Source: a virus. Taken from it: DNA of 64,000 nucleotides. Shown one piece after another: positions 31,101 to 45,500 of this stretch. The translations under genes and the position numbers were made by a program. The notes beneath the pieces are model-generated. The model did not search any database. It worked only from the letters and a program-made list of their open reading frames with translations, and had not been told where the DNA came from. The stretch covers positions 19,538-83,537 of the IMG/VR virus record IMGVR_UViG_3300020193_000007; one strand, given 5' to 3'. Position 1 is the first letter of the stretch. Each line of letters starts with the position of its first letter.

Positions 31101-34100
31101 CTATCGTTCTATCTCTCTAGGGATTGGAATTGCCCTAGATGGATCAAGTAGAGCCGGTCCTTTAATCAAATTTAAAGTCTCCGTATATACTCTAGCCAAA
31201 CCATTTACAACCAGCTCCCAGTTGAGTGTAATTGGACTACCATCTGGATAGTACTCATCCCAGCCAACATATGGCCATTCCGAGGCCGTAGAATACACAT
31301 CTTGAAGTATTAGAATACCTACTGCGGCATCAAATACGGCTCTTTCTGTGGCGGTAAGACTGTTGAGTGGATCATCAGCTCCTGTTACCTTGAAGTAAAT
31401 GTAATCCGTAACTTGTTTTTGCTGCTCAATCATGGCATCAAAAATGATGCTGAATCGTGTTTCAATGACACTATTTAAAGAAATTAATTCTTTTGTCTTA
31501 TCCCTTACATAAGCTATGCTGTTTGATGTACTTTCTGGAATTCTCAAGAATATACCTCTAACCTTGTTAATTATAGCTTCTTCCCTCATGGAGTCTACCC
31601 TATAAAAGATAGAAGCCATATATCTATCGTTAGAGTCTTTATTGTTTTTCCCAGTTTTTGCGACAGCGTAATTTCCCGGATTATTTTCTTTTGCCCCGGC
31701 TTCAATATCATCAGCGGTTAATATTCTTGATGGATCATTGGGATTTATTCTCAGTACAATTAATTTACCCAATAAAGCTTCTTTAGTATAGTTATACGAC
31801 TTTGCTCCCTCGGAATTTGGATTAACAATTCCTACCTCACCCGGATATACCGACAGCTTTTGTAGTTCTGCTGCTTGAATTCCCTCAAATCTAATTCTAT
31901 AATCGGCCGCTTTTTTAGATTTTCCATCAGGATTACCTTGGCGCTTTTCATCTACACTTATGCCTTTCTCCGGATTGAGCACATCTTGAACATCAATTGT
32001 GTCACCGTCAACAATGTGAACAACCTTTGCTATAACCTTAAAGCTTTGATTTAATCCTGTTTTTTCCGGTCCAAGACCAGAATATTTCAAAAGTTCTGCA
32101 TGCACTACTGCATTTTCCAAACTTGTATATCTTACCAAATCCGATATTTCTTTTTCTCTCCAGCCCATGCTTCTCAGGAGATCATCGCTCCTAATGTAAG
32201 CGTGACCTTCTGCCGTTTTTGTTTTGGTTCTTACGCCGAGCACTCCGGGGAGAAGCTTGATTGAATGATGCTTACCAACCACCATGCCCTGAAAGTTGGC
32301 CAAACCAGCATCCATCGCCTGACCATTCTTGTTTAAATATTGAATGTAGCAGCCGTGCTGATCTAAGATATGGTTTCTAACCCACTTCCATGCACTCCAT
32401 GCAGCGTCAGTTGCCAGCGTCAAGCCTGCGGCAACGGCCGCTCCAGCCAGGGGGGTTCCAAAAATAGTGGCTGCAGCGGTTGCGCCAGCAGTTACTGCCG
32501 GCATAACCAGGGAAGAGGTCACCGCCGCAACTGCACTCATCCCTTCAGTTTTTCCAGTTTGGTTTTTAATCAACTGCTTTATTTGCTCTTGTGTTTCCGG
32601 CATCGAATCTGCCAGCTGATTCGCTTGTATATCCTTAAGTAGCGCCGAGTGACCATGGGTATATTGCATGCCGCCAACCATTTGATCCTTAAGCATGAGG
32701 GCAAGATTTTCTATTGAAACATCTCCATTGGTCGTCAGTCTTGCATTATTTGACTCATTAGCCAAAAGTAATCTAGTGTCGTTTCTGAAATTTTGAGTGC
32801 TCAACCAAGAACCAAGCCAAGAAGTCATAAACCATCTAGCTGGATCATTGACCGTAACAAGTGCATTGGGGGTAATACTTGTGATAAAACCCATTTCCGG
32901 AGTGAAGTGATGAACTATCTGCTCAACCTCAAACATACCATACATCCTATTGTACACGTCTGCCAAATAAACAAGATCGTGCGGCCTTATGTCTGCATTA
33001 CCAATTACCATTATCTCTCCACCATAAATGTCTTTCAGATTATCTTTCAAATACGAAAGAGCAACTCTTCTTGCGGTCAACTCATCTGGTTCTCCTTGCA
33101 CATTTTTTGCTATTCCTCTTGCGGTTTCCAGAGGATGGAATATAGGATGAAGTATACCAAAAACTCCTTCGCCTTTTGGATTGTCCCAATAAAGCCCAGT
33201 TTCAACAGTTTTTTCAACTTGCTTCTCTGACGTTACTGATTTATCAAGCGATACTGTCACTGGAAATTTGCCATCTGACACCGCTGTTATTTGAGTGGCA
33301 ATCCCGTTGAAAATTTTCTTTTATATTATTAGAAATGATGTGACTAAATGAGCTAAGGTAATGCACTCTTTGAAATGATTCCCTTATTTCAACAACAGGT
33401 TCACCATACTCTCTGGTGAACGGGTTATCAACGGCCCTGAGCAAGGTCCCAGGTCTACCAAGTGAATAATAAATAGAGTCGTTATATGCCTTATTTAGAA
33501 TGTTCGCTTGCTTGGTAAAGTTTTCAAGCTCCTTAAGACCATAACCCATTTGAGCCATTGACATTCTAAACATATTTAGCATATTGCCCAAGGCCGTGTC
33601 AAAGGCTGTAATGATAGGCCCTATGTTTTTATCCCAAAAGTTATCAACATCTTCCATAATTCCGGTAACCCAGTTGCCTGCGTTGTTTCCCGCCTTTGCA
33701 TTTTCTTTTAGTAGCTTTATGAAAGCATTGCTATCGGTTGCGTATTCTCTTTCATAATTAATAAACTGTGCAAATATATTATCTATCGGCCTAAAACTCC
33801 ATTGATCATTTTCATTACCAAATAGATCAAAGACACCAGCAAGTGGAACGGCAACTTGAACAGCGGCTGCAAGTCCAGTTGCGCTGAATCTCTTTTTGTC
33901 AACTCTCAAAACTAGCCAAGCTCTAGCGTATGGATCTGACCAAAGTTTCTGCCTGAATATACCAACCAACAAAAGATAAAGTTGTTTGGGTGTTTTAATA
34001 TTTTTAAGAAGATTAAGTGCGTCTTCTTCGGATTTTATGTTTCTTGGATCAAAGTCGGGTTCTGCTGCTATGTCAGCATACTCATAGGTTTGAAAATGGT

Positions 34101-37100
34101 TTTTTACTAAGGAAATCAGTCCATCAAGTTTTTTCTTTAATAAGAAATTATATATATCAATTAATCCCTGGTCTTTATTTATAATTGGTTTTTTGCTTTC
34201 ATCCAATTCACTTACTCCACCATCAACATATTCATTCATGGCTATTTCAACGGCAGATGTAACCGAGGCTGCTTGATTGATCGACATTATCCAGTCGGTT
34301 CCAAGTAAGGTATTGAATTCAGATCCGCTTTTATCGGCATTAAAATCCTCAAATACAATTTTGTCTTTTCCTGTTATCATTTTGAATAATGGGTCATCTG
34401 ATTCTTCATTATTATCTGGATCTAGTCCATATGTTTTTTGAAATATATTTTTTACCGATTCATAATTGTGATAACCAAACCTAAATTGATCCCATATCTG
34501 TTGTGCCTCTGCTATTTTTCTTCCGCCGCCTGCTATAACTTTAACGGTGTTGTCAAATTTTTCGTCGTAAAATCCTGCTGCAATCACTGAAACATTATCA
34601 AGGGGATCGTATACAGAAGCAAATTCTTCTCTGGTTTCATTTTTCTTGTCTTCCTCAAGTTTTTTAAACAAAGAGTCTTGAGACAACTCTTCTATCCCAT
34701 TGTCTTTTTGTATTGATTCAAAGTAGCCAATCCAGTTACCGCCTTTTGACCATTCCCTCTGCCAATCAATCATCGTCTTTTCTTCTATCAAATCACTTGC
34801 GTAAGTGTAAGAAGTAGAGCTTCTTATTCCATTGTTTAATATCCTTTCTGCTGCGTCTGCGGTAACATGAACTGGAACCCCATCTGGTCTAGCAGATGCA
34901 ACTCCTGGTAGTAGTTCTGGAAGGTTTCCTTCCACTGGTTTAAACGCACCAAAGCCAATCAAAAATACATCATCGCCTATTCTAGAATTTTCTAACTTAA
35001 ATCTATTTGCTGGAACATAACTGCTTGTAACAACTCCAACTTCAGTAGAATCCGGCACAAACGTGAACATGCACTCTGTCAATCCTTTTTCAACCATTGA
35101 TAATTTTTCCCATTGAGTTGAGGTACCATATGCGCCGTCGACTGATCCAATTGTTTCCATCGGTGAAATTATTCTTCCCTTATCATCAATCAAAAGATGC
35201 AAATAATATGCAGCGTCTGGAGAAACTATTGCGGCTATACCACCAGCACTATTGACTTCCTGCTCACCCCAAAGGAAGTATGCCGGTTTACACACAACTG
35301 CCACTCTTTTTTCTGGATTATATACAAGAACTTTCCTTTGCTTGTAATCATCTGGAGTTCCAGCCAAATTTTCCATCTTAATATCATACATTTCAAGAAA
35401 CTTTTTCAATAATTCGTCTTGAATTGTCTTAGATGGCACCTGCTCAAAAGGATTACCCTGCCTATCTTTCATGGCCATTCTTGCCGTAACGGGATTGTAT
35501 GGCCATCTCATGGCTATGTAGAATTGTTCATCTTCTGCACTTTCGGGCATTCCCCATTCCGTGAAGTTGAGTTGAAATTGCTGCCAATAATCAGACAAAA
35601 GTCCATATGCGGGATCTAAATCTTCGTAGTACGATTGTAAATTTTCTGGAATTTCAATCTCACCGCTTCCTCCCATGCTACCCGGAACCTTAACACCCTC
35701 TCCTATGGAGGTTTTACTTATAATTGGAAGTGGCATTTGAATAATTGGTGAAGCATTGATTTGACCAAGGCTTGCTTCCGGGTCATATATTCCAGAAGGA
35801 TCAAAGGCGGCTGTCCCCACTAAGAGTGGACCAATTCCTGCAAATTGTAGTTTATTGGCAAAATTGAAATTAAAGTCAAGCGTTTCTTCGGAGCCTTCTG
35901 TTTTTTTAGACACAAGAGCGGTTGCTTCTTGTCCTTCTTTTTTGGAAATTAGGCCTTTTTCGAAATCAGCAATCAATCTTATATTACTGATATTTGTATT
36001 TATTTCTCTATCGTCATTGTCCTTAAATATTCTGTCAAAGTTTAGTGACGGTAAAACTCCTGAAACTCTGTTAGTAAAAAATGGATAAGAGTATCTTATT
36101 GGTAACTGTGGTATTTGTTTGTGATTTAATGATTCATCGGTGTTTCTTACCTGTATTCCAGCTTCAGTACCTTTGCCACTAGAATGAAATGGTAGGTGAA
36201 AACCAACTTGAACTCTGCCTTTATTAATTGGTAGTCGAGAAACTGGTTTTCCATTTTTGTAATACGTATTTCTCGTAGTGTCTTTGAGATCTATTACAGT
36301 GCCCTTTAAGCTTCTGCCTGGCTTAAAAACTCCATTCATACTAATCATATCCTTTGCCAAAGAAGCTAAAGATTCTGACAGTTTATTTTCTCCAGCTTGC
36401 AGTGAGGCCATTGCGTCTGAGCTTGGTGCTAACTCCTTGTTCAGAGAATAAAGGAGTCGTGACAACCCGTCATCTGGACCAACGTATCCCGGAATCGACA
36501 TATTATTATTTTTTGCAACTTCTTCATTTGGAAATCCAGTTGAAATTGGCATGATGCCAGAGGTGTAAAGCCAATGAGGTTTTCCGTAGAATATCGTCGA
36601 CCTTTCCTCAAATGGTCTTACAGCAACTATATAATTGGGAAGAAGTCTGGCGCACATCTGAAACATGTCCCACACACTTCTCATGTAGGTTTGAGCCCTA
36701 AAAGATACCTCATCATACATGTCATCATCAAGATCAGAAACAAGACCGAGTGTTTTCATTATGTTTGCTCCACCGCGACCACTCATCGTTTTAATTAAAC
36801 CCATTCCTAATCCCATAGTCATAGGACTTGGTGCTGCTACAACTCCAGCTATCGCAACCGCACTGCTTATGACCTGAGAAGTTCCAATTGCTCCGCTCAT
36901 ATCAAGCAGCTTGTTGCCCTCTGTGGCTTTTTCCAATGCACTTGATGCGTCGACGTTTCCAGGTTTTGAAGAAGCGTCTATTAAACCAGACCACGATTGA
37001 TTTGACAACCTATCAAGATACCCAAATTTTTTATTGTCTATCTCAGATACATCTATGCTAGCCATTGTTGCCCAACCATCATCTAAATCTCCGCCCAGAA

Positions 37101-40100
37101 ATTGTGCTACACCAACTCCGTTTCCTGGATATATATTTCTTTTAAATATTTCAAGATCTCTTTGTGTTGAAAAATTTGCCCACATTGTTTGCATTGCGCC
37201 AACCAAGGGTGTTCTAACAGCTCCCCCAAAACTTTGTATTCCTGGATCAGTTCCAGCACTATAAGATATATTTGCTCCTGATAAATTATTCACTGGCGCT
37301 AGGGCGACATTGGCTAAAGAAGCTGCCCCCAAGTGCATTCCTCCAGTTATTAAATTGGCAGTTGAATTCCATCCAAGGCCAACTGTTCCTCTTATCGGAT
37401 TTTTACCAACTTCATTGAATGCGTTTATCACACTCTGTTTATACAAAGAAGATTTTGTTGCTTCCTCTTCGGTCAACGGTGCGTACAGTATTTGACCAAA
37501 GTGTCTAATTCCAAATTTATTTTCAGAAAATACTGCACCTCTCATGGCGTGAGAAAAGGCCTCCCTCACCCTTGAGGCGCCCATGGAGAGAAGTCGTATC
37601 ATAAGATCTCTGGGTTCTGACATCCACAATCCTGTGTTTATTCCTCCGTCAATTTTTCCGCTGTCACCCTTTTTCTTTGTACTGTTTATTATTGGGCTAA
37701 GTTCTACGGCATCTGACTGTGCAACTACTGTTATTATTTCCCCATGATCCACTTCAGCAATGACGCCGTTGAATATCGTTTGAAGGGAGTTAGGATTGCT
37801 GCCATATCCCGCCCTCAAGTGAACCCTAACTCCAGGCTTTAGTCTCATATGCTCAATTTCAGTTACATACCTAGCATTCATGTGGGATTTAAGGTTTAAT
37901 GATCTCTTGATCAAAGTTTCAACTATCATAGTTGTTCCCTGGGATAAATTGTATATCGATTTATCGATGTCAGCGTTTGATGCACTTCCAACACTTGCTC
38001 CATCTGCATTAATCAATGATGAAATGGTCATTTCGGGTTTTGATAATTTTGAATATGTATTAGATATTCTTAGCATGAGAGTATCTCCCAAAATATCTTC
38101 CGAAGAGACAAGTGAGAAATCTATAACAGACTGCAGCCCGTAAAAATTATCAAATAATTTTACACCCGCATAAAAATTCATGTCATCAATAAGCCACAGC
38201 ATATAGGTTGGATAAGCTCTAATCATTCTTCCGCCCAAATCCCTATATTGAGTGTCTAGAAGCATTTTCTGCCAGTGTTTTGCAACTCCCTTATGGGTTC
38301 CGCCGGTCGACAGAGATTGCATTTTTCCACTTTCAGAATTGCCCATTGCATTCATGTAATCGGTTAACGCAGAAGCTCCAGCGACTCCCGTGTGGCTTGC
38401 CTGCGTGTCTCTTTCTGGAACTTGAGTATCTGATATTGTTGTAACTTTAGATGTCGGTATTGCCTTTCCGTCTACTCCAACTCTCAAGAAGTCTTGTGCT
38501 ATATAAAATCTTCCATCTTCCCTGTTGGAATAACCCATGATGTATCCTCCATCTGGAGTTTGATATATCGCTGGAATTCTCTTGGTATCACTTGAGTCTG
38601 CTGCTGGAATAAAATGCATTATTCCAAAATGATCTACATCATCCGGATCGAAAGATGGAAGCTCTTTACCATTCGTTTCATTAATTTTGTCTGCTACTAA
38701 TTTATTAAATTTATCAATTTCAGATTTAGATCCCGATACTACATCTCCGATTTTTACCACTCCGTATCTGGTATTGAATTTTACATCTTCAAAATTGTAA
38801 TCTATTCCGGAATCATCCTTAAAAGAATCGATAAGATCTTTCCAAATTGTTGGATATTTATTCGCTATAAATCTAGACGATTGTAAAGAATTTTCAAATT
38901 CCGGTTCATTATTTTGGTCAAAAATTGATATTCTAAAAATTTTCATTGCTTCATTTGCAGAAAGTCTTACTCCATTTATAAGATAATTTTTTACTTTTTG
39001 TATATCACCATTTTCTTCAATCAGTATTTTTTTTACCTGATATACATATGCTTTCTGTGTAGCGTGAAGGGTATCTTTTTCCTGTTGCCAGTCTCCTACG
39101 GGCAGAGTATATTCGCCCGACTCAATAACGTTGTTAACAACATCATCATCAAACATTTCAAAACTTCTAAAATAAAAATCAGGATCAAACGAGCCAACAA
39201 CCATCTTTTTTTCTTCATCCATAATTGTCAGTGGAAGATCCGGATAAGCGTTGAATGATTCCCATTTTTGTTTAAGGCGCAAAAATGGATTTTTCTTGGT
39301 TCCAAACTCTTTTATCAACGCTATTTGACTGTCGGAAGTTATACTTTCTCTCTTTTGCTGAAATATATCAAAGTCAGTTAACATCAACTGTACGCTATAA
39401 ACATGCGGATAACCCTGTATTGTATCCACGGTGTAGCTCAGTGGTAGTACGTACTTTATGCCGGCAAGTGCGCAAATTACGTTCTTAACTCCCATGAATC
39501 CTATGACGCCTGCGGCGTGTTCTAGTCTTGCTAGACCGCTTAAAAAATCAAACATTTTTTTAATCTTTTTTAATTCTAATTCACCGAATATAGTCATAGA
39601 TATACTGACCATTGAATCATTGGATCCAATGTACTGAAACGTTGGTTCATCCTGCATCTGCAATTGGAGTTTGGCTAAATTGTTACCCATAGATAGGCTA
39701 ACTGAATTTACTATTATATTGTTTGGATCTAGGTCTATTTTCATCATCGGAACTTCCCATTCGCGCAAAGTAAATACCGGAAGACCCAATTTTTGAGCAT
39801 CTTTTACCGACTGAACTCCTAAAAGATTTTGAATTGATTCATCTTTATAAATTCTTTTATAAAGTATTCCATAAAATGCATCCATAAACTTTTTCTGTTC
39901 TACATCATATAATCTTGCAAATTCAGTAGAATTTTCATCTATGTCTTTTTTCTGTTTTTTAAGAATAGCCTTGACATTTTCCCTTATTGTATGATCTAGT
40001 AAACCCCTAACACTTTGAGATGAAACATACAAGCGAAACTTATCGTTCTTAAGTTTCTCCATTTCTTCTGGCGTGGTCATCGCTGGCACCTGTAATTCGG

Positions 40101-42073
40101 AAGGAGATTTTCTATTTTTTATGTAATCGATAGCTTCGTTGCTTAATTTGTTTCTAGATATATAGTCTGCTGCCATGGCATCGTACAGTGCAATGTATAT
40201 GTCGCCTGCGTTTGCTCCAGCTAACGCCACATCAACTATTCTTGCTGCCTTTTCCTTATCTAAATATGATGAGGTTAAGTTAAGCGAATTTATTACAACG
40301 GTATCAAGGTTTTGATAAAGTTCCAAATCTGTAACAGTAATACTAAATTGTGCCAATAGCTGATCCCAAAATCCTCTTTTATTTTGTTGAATTGCATTTT
40401 CTTCTGGAGATCTAAACATTGAGGTGTCAGGACTAAATATCTTTGATTGCACTTCTGCTGGGATATAGAGGGAAATACCGTTGCCATTAATCCAATCATT
40501 GTAAACATTTGTAGTCAATACGTCGTTTGCATACGGAGTCATCTCCCCGTACATCAAATTTTCCTCTACCTCTATCTCTCTATTGTCGGCGGTTAATGAG
40601 GTCGTAGAGATTTTTGGATCTATGGGGGCTTTTTGTTCTTCGGCTGTTTTTATTAAGAATTCTGCATTAACAGAATTGGCAAGAGATCCCGCTGCTCTTC
40701 CCATGTAATATCTAAATTTACTCCAATCAACAGCCTGATTAAAGTCCTTTATCATTGGCAAGAATGGCTTATGATTAAACTGTAATAATTCTAGATCAAC
40801 CTGTAGAGTAAAAGGATAATTCGGAACCGTAGATATGTTCATGGAAGATAATGCCACTCCAGTAATATCAAAAACCGAATTAAGATAATGATTTTTTATT
40901 GGAAGTATCGGCGCATACTTGAACGCGGCTACCAAGCCTCGCAAGGAAGATAGAAACTTATCAATCTTTTCTTCATGTAGAGGATCCTTAAAATCGATAT
41001 GAAAATTAGATTTCAGACTTACCCTTGTTGCATCATCTATCGATATTCCCCATATTTCTTCATAGTTTGGAAAAAACAATTGCATTGTTATTGTCGTTTC
41101 CCTGTATCCAGAATTAAATTTTGGAGAACTCTTTTGCCTAATTGCGCCGGCCAGTTAAGCTCCCGGTTTTGAATCCGGTATTAACGTTAATGGATACAGG
41201 TGGAACATAAAAATTTGAGGCTCCAATTCTAAGATGAAATATGTCCGGAGTTTTTGGAGGCCTAGAAGAAGGAAACGTCATCTTTTCAATTTGATTTTTT
41301 ATTCTATCAGCGGTTAAGAAATTGTCAATTGCCCATATGGGCTTAAAGGTGGCATTACCCTCCTCATCTGTTCCAAAAGCCTTAAACATACTTTCCATTA
41401 TTTGCTTATGATTGTTTAATGGATCTTCCTCTGAATATCCATAATCTGCCGTTGCGGCAAGCGCGGTTATATACAATCTGTATAGATTTGGAAAATATTT
41501 ATACACTGTTGCCAAGGCAAAAGGATCTTTATAAAAGAAGTTTTTTGCGGCAACAAGTTTTTCCATCCAAAAAGTATCTCTAATTGGATCACTGAATTGT
41601 CCAGCTGACTTTCGCAAATTTTGTTCACTTAAAAATCTTTGTCTAGCAAATGCCTGAATTCCTCCTGCCATTTGTGCAAGTTCCAACAATCCTGATTGAC
41701 TAATTTTTTCAAAGATTACTTTTCTATTTTTTTCATCCTTAATATGAGCCATTTCAGATTTTCTGAAGCTCGTCAATTTAATAAAAAAATCGTTATCTCC
41801 TTTAAAATCTTGTTCAGTAAAATTACCAAGATCTTTCAGATCTCTTTGTACTTCTTCTGTGCCTGACAATGTTGGAGTCCAACGAAATCCAACTGCTGCT
41901 GATGCAACTATTTGACCAAGATCTATGAACCCTCCACTAAGTTTACTCCAAAAGCTCCTGTCATTTCCCATCTCCCTAAACAGAGAAGATAATGGTGCTA
42001 AATCAGAGTCCTCGTAAAGCTGCCAACTCTTTATTGGTTCTTCGGATGGAAAATCCGTTTCTTGATTTGGCAT
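31101..42073 (-). CDS. Giant baseplate hub protein, 3656 residues, two +1 CGG shifts
   Basis: Frames at 41138-42073, 33244-41085 (open upstream to the junction) and 31101-33281 are one gene; CGG at codons 309 and 2923 shift +1. Visible parts: tube/gp27-like beta modules near residues 290-450 and 770-930; a gpD/gp27-like hub region with LKPGVRVHLRAGYG (around 1410) and a late-gpD-like block GNADIRPHDLVYLADVYNRMYG near 3025-3045; hydrophobic Ala/Gly/Thr-rich segments near 3180-3225 and around 1780-1810; and a staphylococcal-nuclease-like domain at about 3340-3510. It is far longer than ordinary hubs and probably fuses several hub or tube-initiator functions. The TAATG overlap at 42073 fixes the start. 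Unshifted reading would stop after 316 residues. Confidence 0.78.
31540..32045 (-). other. Staphylococcal-nuclease-like domain inside the hub protein
   Basis: Within the hub C-terminus the sequence VVHIVDGDTIDV, then YRIRFEGIQAAEL, SEGAKSYNYTKEALLGKLIVL and DRYMASIFY follows the order of strands and helices in SNase/thermonuclease domains. The DGDT acid residues, one Arg and the Glu of the IQAAE block are kept, but the usual Asp of IDxPE is Gln and the second Arg of DRYGR is missing, so catalysis is doubtful. It may be a structural OB fold. Confidence 0.65.
33304..33306 (-). other. CGG +1 recoding site 7
   Basis: CAA-CGG-G, codon 2923 of the hub gene. It is the only in-frame CGG in the roughly 2600 codons from 41085 to here. 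Shifting joins the frame of 31101-33281. Confidence 0.9.
41147..41149 (-). other. CGG +1 recoding site 6
   Basis: GGC-CGG-C, codon 309 of the hub gene. Unshifted translation stops at 41138; shifted translation reads AIRQKSSPKFNSGY and runs into the frame of 33244-41085. The ATG at 41085 is internal. Confidence 0.88.
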
Positions 42074-42531
42074 TATCTACCTAACATACTATCTGCTTGC
42101 ATATGATCTTTGAGCATACCTGCTGAACTGTTTAAATTATATTTAGAGCTTTGATTATTTATTATACCATCTTTTTTTGAATTAAAATTAAGTTTATTTG
42201 ATATATTTAATTTTTGTTTAAAACCTAACTCTGCTGCTTCATATCTGGCTTTTTGAACTTTAGGATCATCATAACCATCGCCGGACATTTGAATTGTGGT
42301 CGATGCGGAATCCATAAGTCCTTCTTTAGAACCCTTAACCGGATCCGGTTTTGATTCAGAAAGGGAGGATCTTGACGAATGAACCACAGAACTTTGTTCA
42401 GATCCACTTGATTTTGAACTGGAGATTTTTGCTGCCAGTGCATTTGAAGTTTTTGTTCTTGGGGAGGTATCTATTCTTTTATTGGCTGCATCTGAAAGGT
42501 TCTTGTTCTGTTGACCTACACCTAAAATCAT
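42073..42531 (-). CDS. Small hydrophilic protein of the tail operon
   Basis: A 152-residue, Ser/Lys/Asn-rich protein without recognisable domain or membrane segment. It lies between the 1838-residue tail protein (12-base gap) and the giant hub (stop and start overlap as TAATG). Low-complexity serine stretches around 30-55 suggest an intrinsically disordered linker or assembly factor. The context makes a virion or tail-assembly role likely, but nothing more specific can be said. Confidence 0.6.
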   Translation of the reverse strand: MILGVGQQNKNLSDAANKRIDTSPRTKTSNALAAKISSSKSSGSEQSSVVHSSRSSLSESKPDPVKGSKEGLMDSASTTIQMSGDGYDDPKVQKARYEAAELGFKQKLNISNKLNFNSKKDGIINNQSSKYNLNSSAGMLKDHMQADSMLGR

Positions 42532-42542
42532 AATTTAAACAC

Positions 42543-45500
42543 CTAAAATCTAGAAGCGAGATCTGGGTAAGGATCTTGACCCGCCATAGGGAGTCCATCA
42601 TACATAGTAGCGTTTATAGGGCCGTCAACAACATCCCCAAACAAGCCTCTAAGTCTATTTAAATCTTGCATGGAGCCGGTTGTATTTATTCTATATTGCA
42701 TCCCTGCAATGCTGCGATTTGGGATATTTGAGTCTTGTTGGGCAAAATTTAATTCCGGATATCCCTGCTCGTACGGATTACCACCGGGCATTAGGGGTGG
42801 ACCGGTTACTGCGTCTTGTGTGTGATCTTTATTTTTTCTATTTTGATAGATAAAACTTCCAGCTATCAAAGCCATTGTACCCAACGCAGTTGCCTTAAAC
42901 CCCCTTGTATCAACCAATCTTCTCAACGAACTTGCATTATCTCTTAACATTTCCGATATTCTTCTATATGGACTTCTCGCTACATCAATGACTTCACCTA
43001 TTGGTCGTGGTATTTCATCCGCCATTTCTGACGTAAGTTCTGCTGCCTCGGACGGATCTAGCGGCAAAGCTCGTCCCATTCTTTCCATTATGTCTGTCGT
43101 CTCCTGCGCAATCTCTCTGTCTGCCATTATGCGACGTCTTTCCGCGTAAGCCTCTGATGCCAATCTTGTGGCAGATGTCCTTTTTTCTCCTGTGGCGCCA
43201 ACACTTGGATCTTCATCTGCTATCAATTCTAGATAGGATCTTAAATTTTCATCAGTAATATTATAGGTTCGGGACGGATCATATGGCATCGGTATGCCCT
43301 TCAACAGATCTCTGGCTTGATTTGGGGTTACATCCATAAGATCAGGCGTGCTTGGAAGTGGTATTCTAATCATATCCAATTGTGCAGAAACCAATCCCCT
43401 TGCCCTAGAATCGTACGTAACTGATCTTGCCAACCTTCTTCTCTCCGCAAGTAGTTGAAGCGAAATCATTAGATCTTCTTCACCCTCAAGACCAAAACCT
43501 TGCATAAACTTATGTGCATTTCCACCGAATTGGCTTTGAAGTTCCGCCTCAATAGTGTCAACTATATCCAAAACATTTACTCCAGGACCACTGTGAATAT
43601 CTGAAATTACCCTCAAACCCCTTGCCACCTCTTGTCTAATTGCTATTTTAACTTCCCTTGCCTGCGTTGTCAACACCCCTACTGGTTTTTTTATTTCGAG
43701 ATTTTCTAATTGTTTTTCTAATTGTTTTAATTCATTAAATAAACTTCTTATTTTTTTTGTTCTCAAAAAACTGGCTGCGTCTTCTACATATCTTGGGTGG
43801 GCAACCGCTCTGTTTTGGGCCATAAGACTCCTAGTTGGTTTAATCGATGCGGAGCTCAACGCGTCTTTTCCTTCCATAGCTATCTTGTGAGCTGTTGTTA
43901 CGGAACCATATTCGGGAATTAAATTTTTTCCCATTCTAAGGATTTGTTTTACTTGATCAAAATTAGCGCTTTGCAATTCGTTAATTGAAGATTCTAGACT
44001 TGTTACATCAGCTCCAGCTCCTCTTAATTGTTCCAAAACTCTTTTTTGTTCCTTCAACATCACATCTTTCATTCGAATTATGTCGTCTTTAATCAGTCTT
44101 CCGCCCTTGTCCATAGTCATCGGATCAAATCCTGGTAAATCGTCTGCAGTTGTGCCCAGTGATAACATAATAGCTCTTTGTCTGGCTAATTCTTTAGTTT
44201 GTTGTTCAAGATTGGCTTTTGCAATTGCGGCGGGAGATATTGAATAATCATGAAGAGTGTCCGCAGTTGCCCCAACCATTCTCCCTTCGCCTATCGCTTC
44301 AGCGTTCTCCTCATTGACATATTTTGCTATTGCTTCATAAGCAGATCGCTGCCTGGCCATTTCTATTTTGCCGGCCTCAGTGGAAATGTCGCTAATTGTT
44401 GCCAACTTCTTAACCCTGGTCATTCCAGTCATTTGCTTTATCAGGTCGACGAAATCTGAAGGCGCTACAATTCCAGATATTGCTGTCTTGTCTTTCAGTA
44501 TATTTTCAGCGACACTTCCAAGTGTGTCAGAACGGGCTCTGGCTGTATCAATCAATTCATCCGACTTCGACAATTGTGCCGCTAGAAAGTTTGCAGATAT
44601 AGTTCTGTTAATCGTCACACCTAGCGATTTATCGAATGCTGTTGGATCTGTGAGGGCGGCAATTTTAAGTTGTTCTGAGTATTGTAAAATAGATTGCGTA
44701 CCCGCAGCATAAACCCTTTCCGCACTTAGTCCATGGCGTGCTCTTGCAGCGTCACCCACTGCATCAGTTCGGAATAAATCACCAATTGCCGATCCGCCAT
44801 CTGCACGAACAGTTCTATCAAAAGATTCTGGATCAATACCTAGATTGATCAAAGTTTGTTTCATAACATCTTGTACGCGCTCTGGATCCGCCAAGTCAGG
44901 TGTTCTTTGCAACTCAACATATCTGGAATAAGAATAAGGAGCTCCCTGCTCAGTGCTCAGGTCACTAAATATACCTATTGGTATATCTGGAATTCCACCG
45001 CCCTTCGATTGCCGCGGAGCTCAACACGTCTCTACCCCTAATTGATGCGGAAGCTCTTTCTGAAAGAGTGTCAATTAATCTTTGGCTAATTGGTGCTATT
45101 GCAACACGATCCTCTCCCAAATGTGTACCATACATACCTTCCCTCAATACCCTAACAACCGTTTCCGTAAGTACATCAAATTTTTCTGCGCCCTCCCTTT
45201 GACCGTGAAGTCTTATCATGGTTGATCTAAGACTCGTAAGTCTGTCTTGAAGAACTCTAGTTGTATCGCTAGCGGGATCAACAGAATCGGGTCTTCTTAA
45301 TATCTCCAGAGTAATATCAACTGCGTCATTTGCATGAATGTCATAACCAGTTTCTTCAAAAACTCTGTGTACTAATTCATCGATATGTGTTTGCTGAGCT
45401 TTCCTTAACTGTTCTTTTATTAGAGGCGCATCTGAGCTATCGGAAAGAAGCAATGCGTCCAATGAATCCACCGTATCAAGTTGAGGTTTAATTAAAATAG

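Noticed and set aside
39431-39450. tRNA-like D-arm sequence (TAGCTCAGTGGTAG)
   Set aside because: It lies within the hub coding region on the opposite strand and no matching acceptor, anticodon or T-arm follows.
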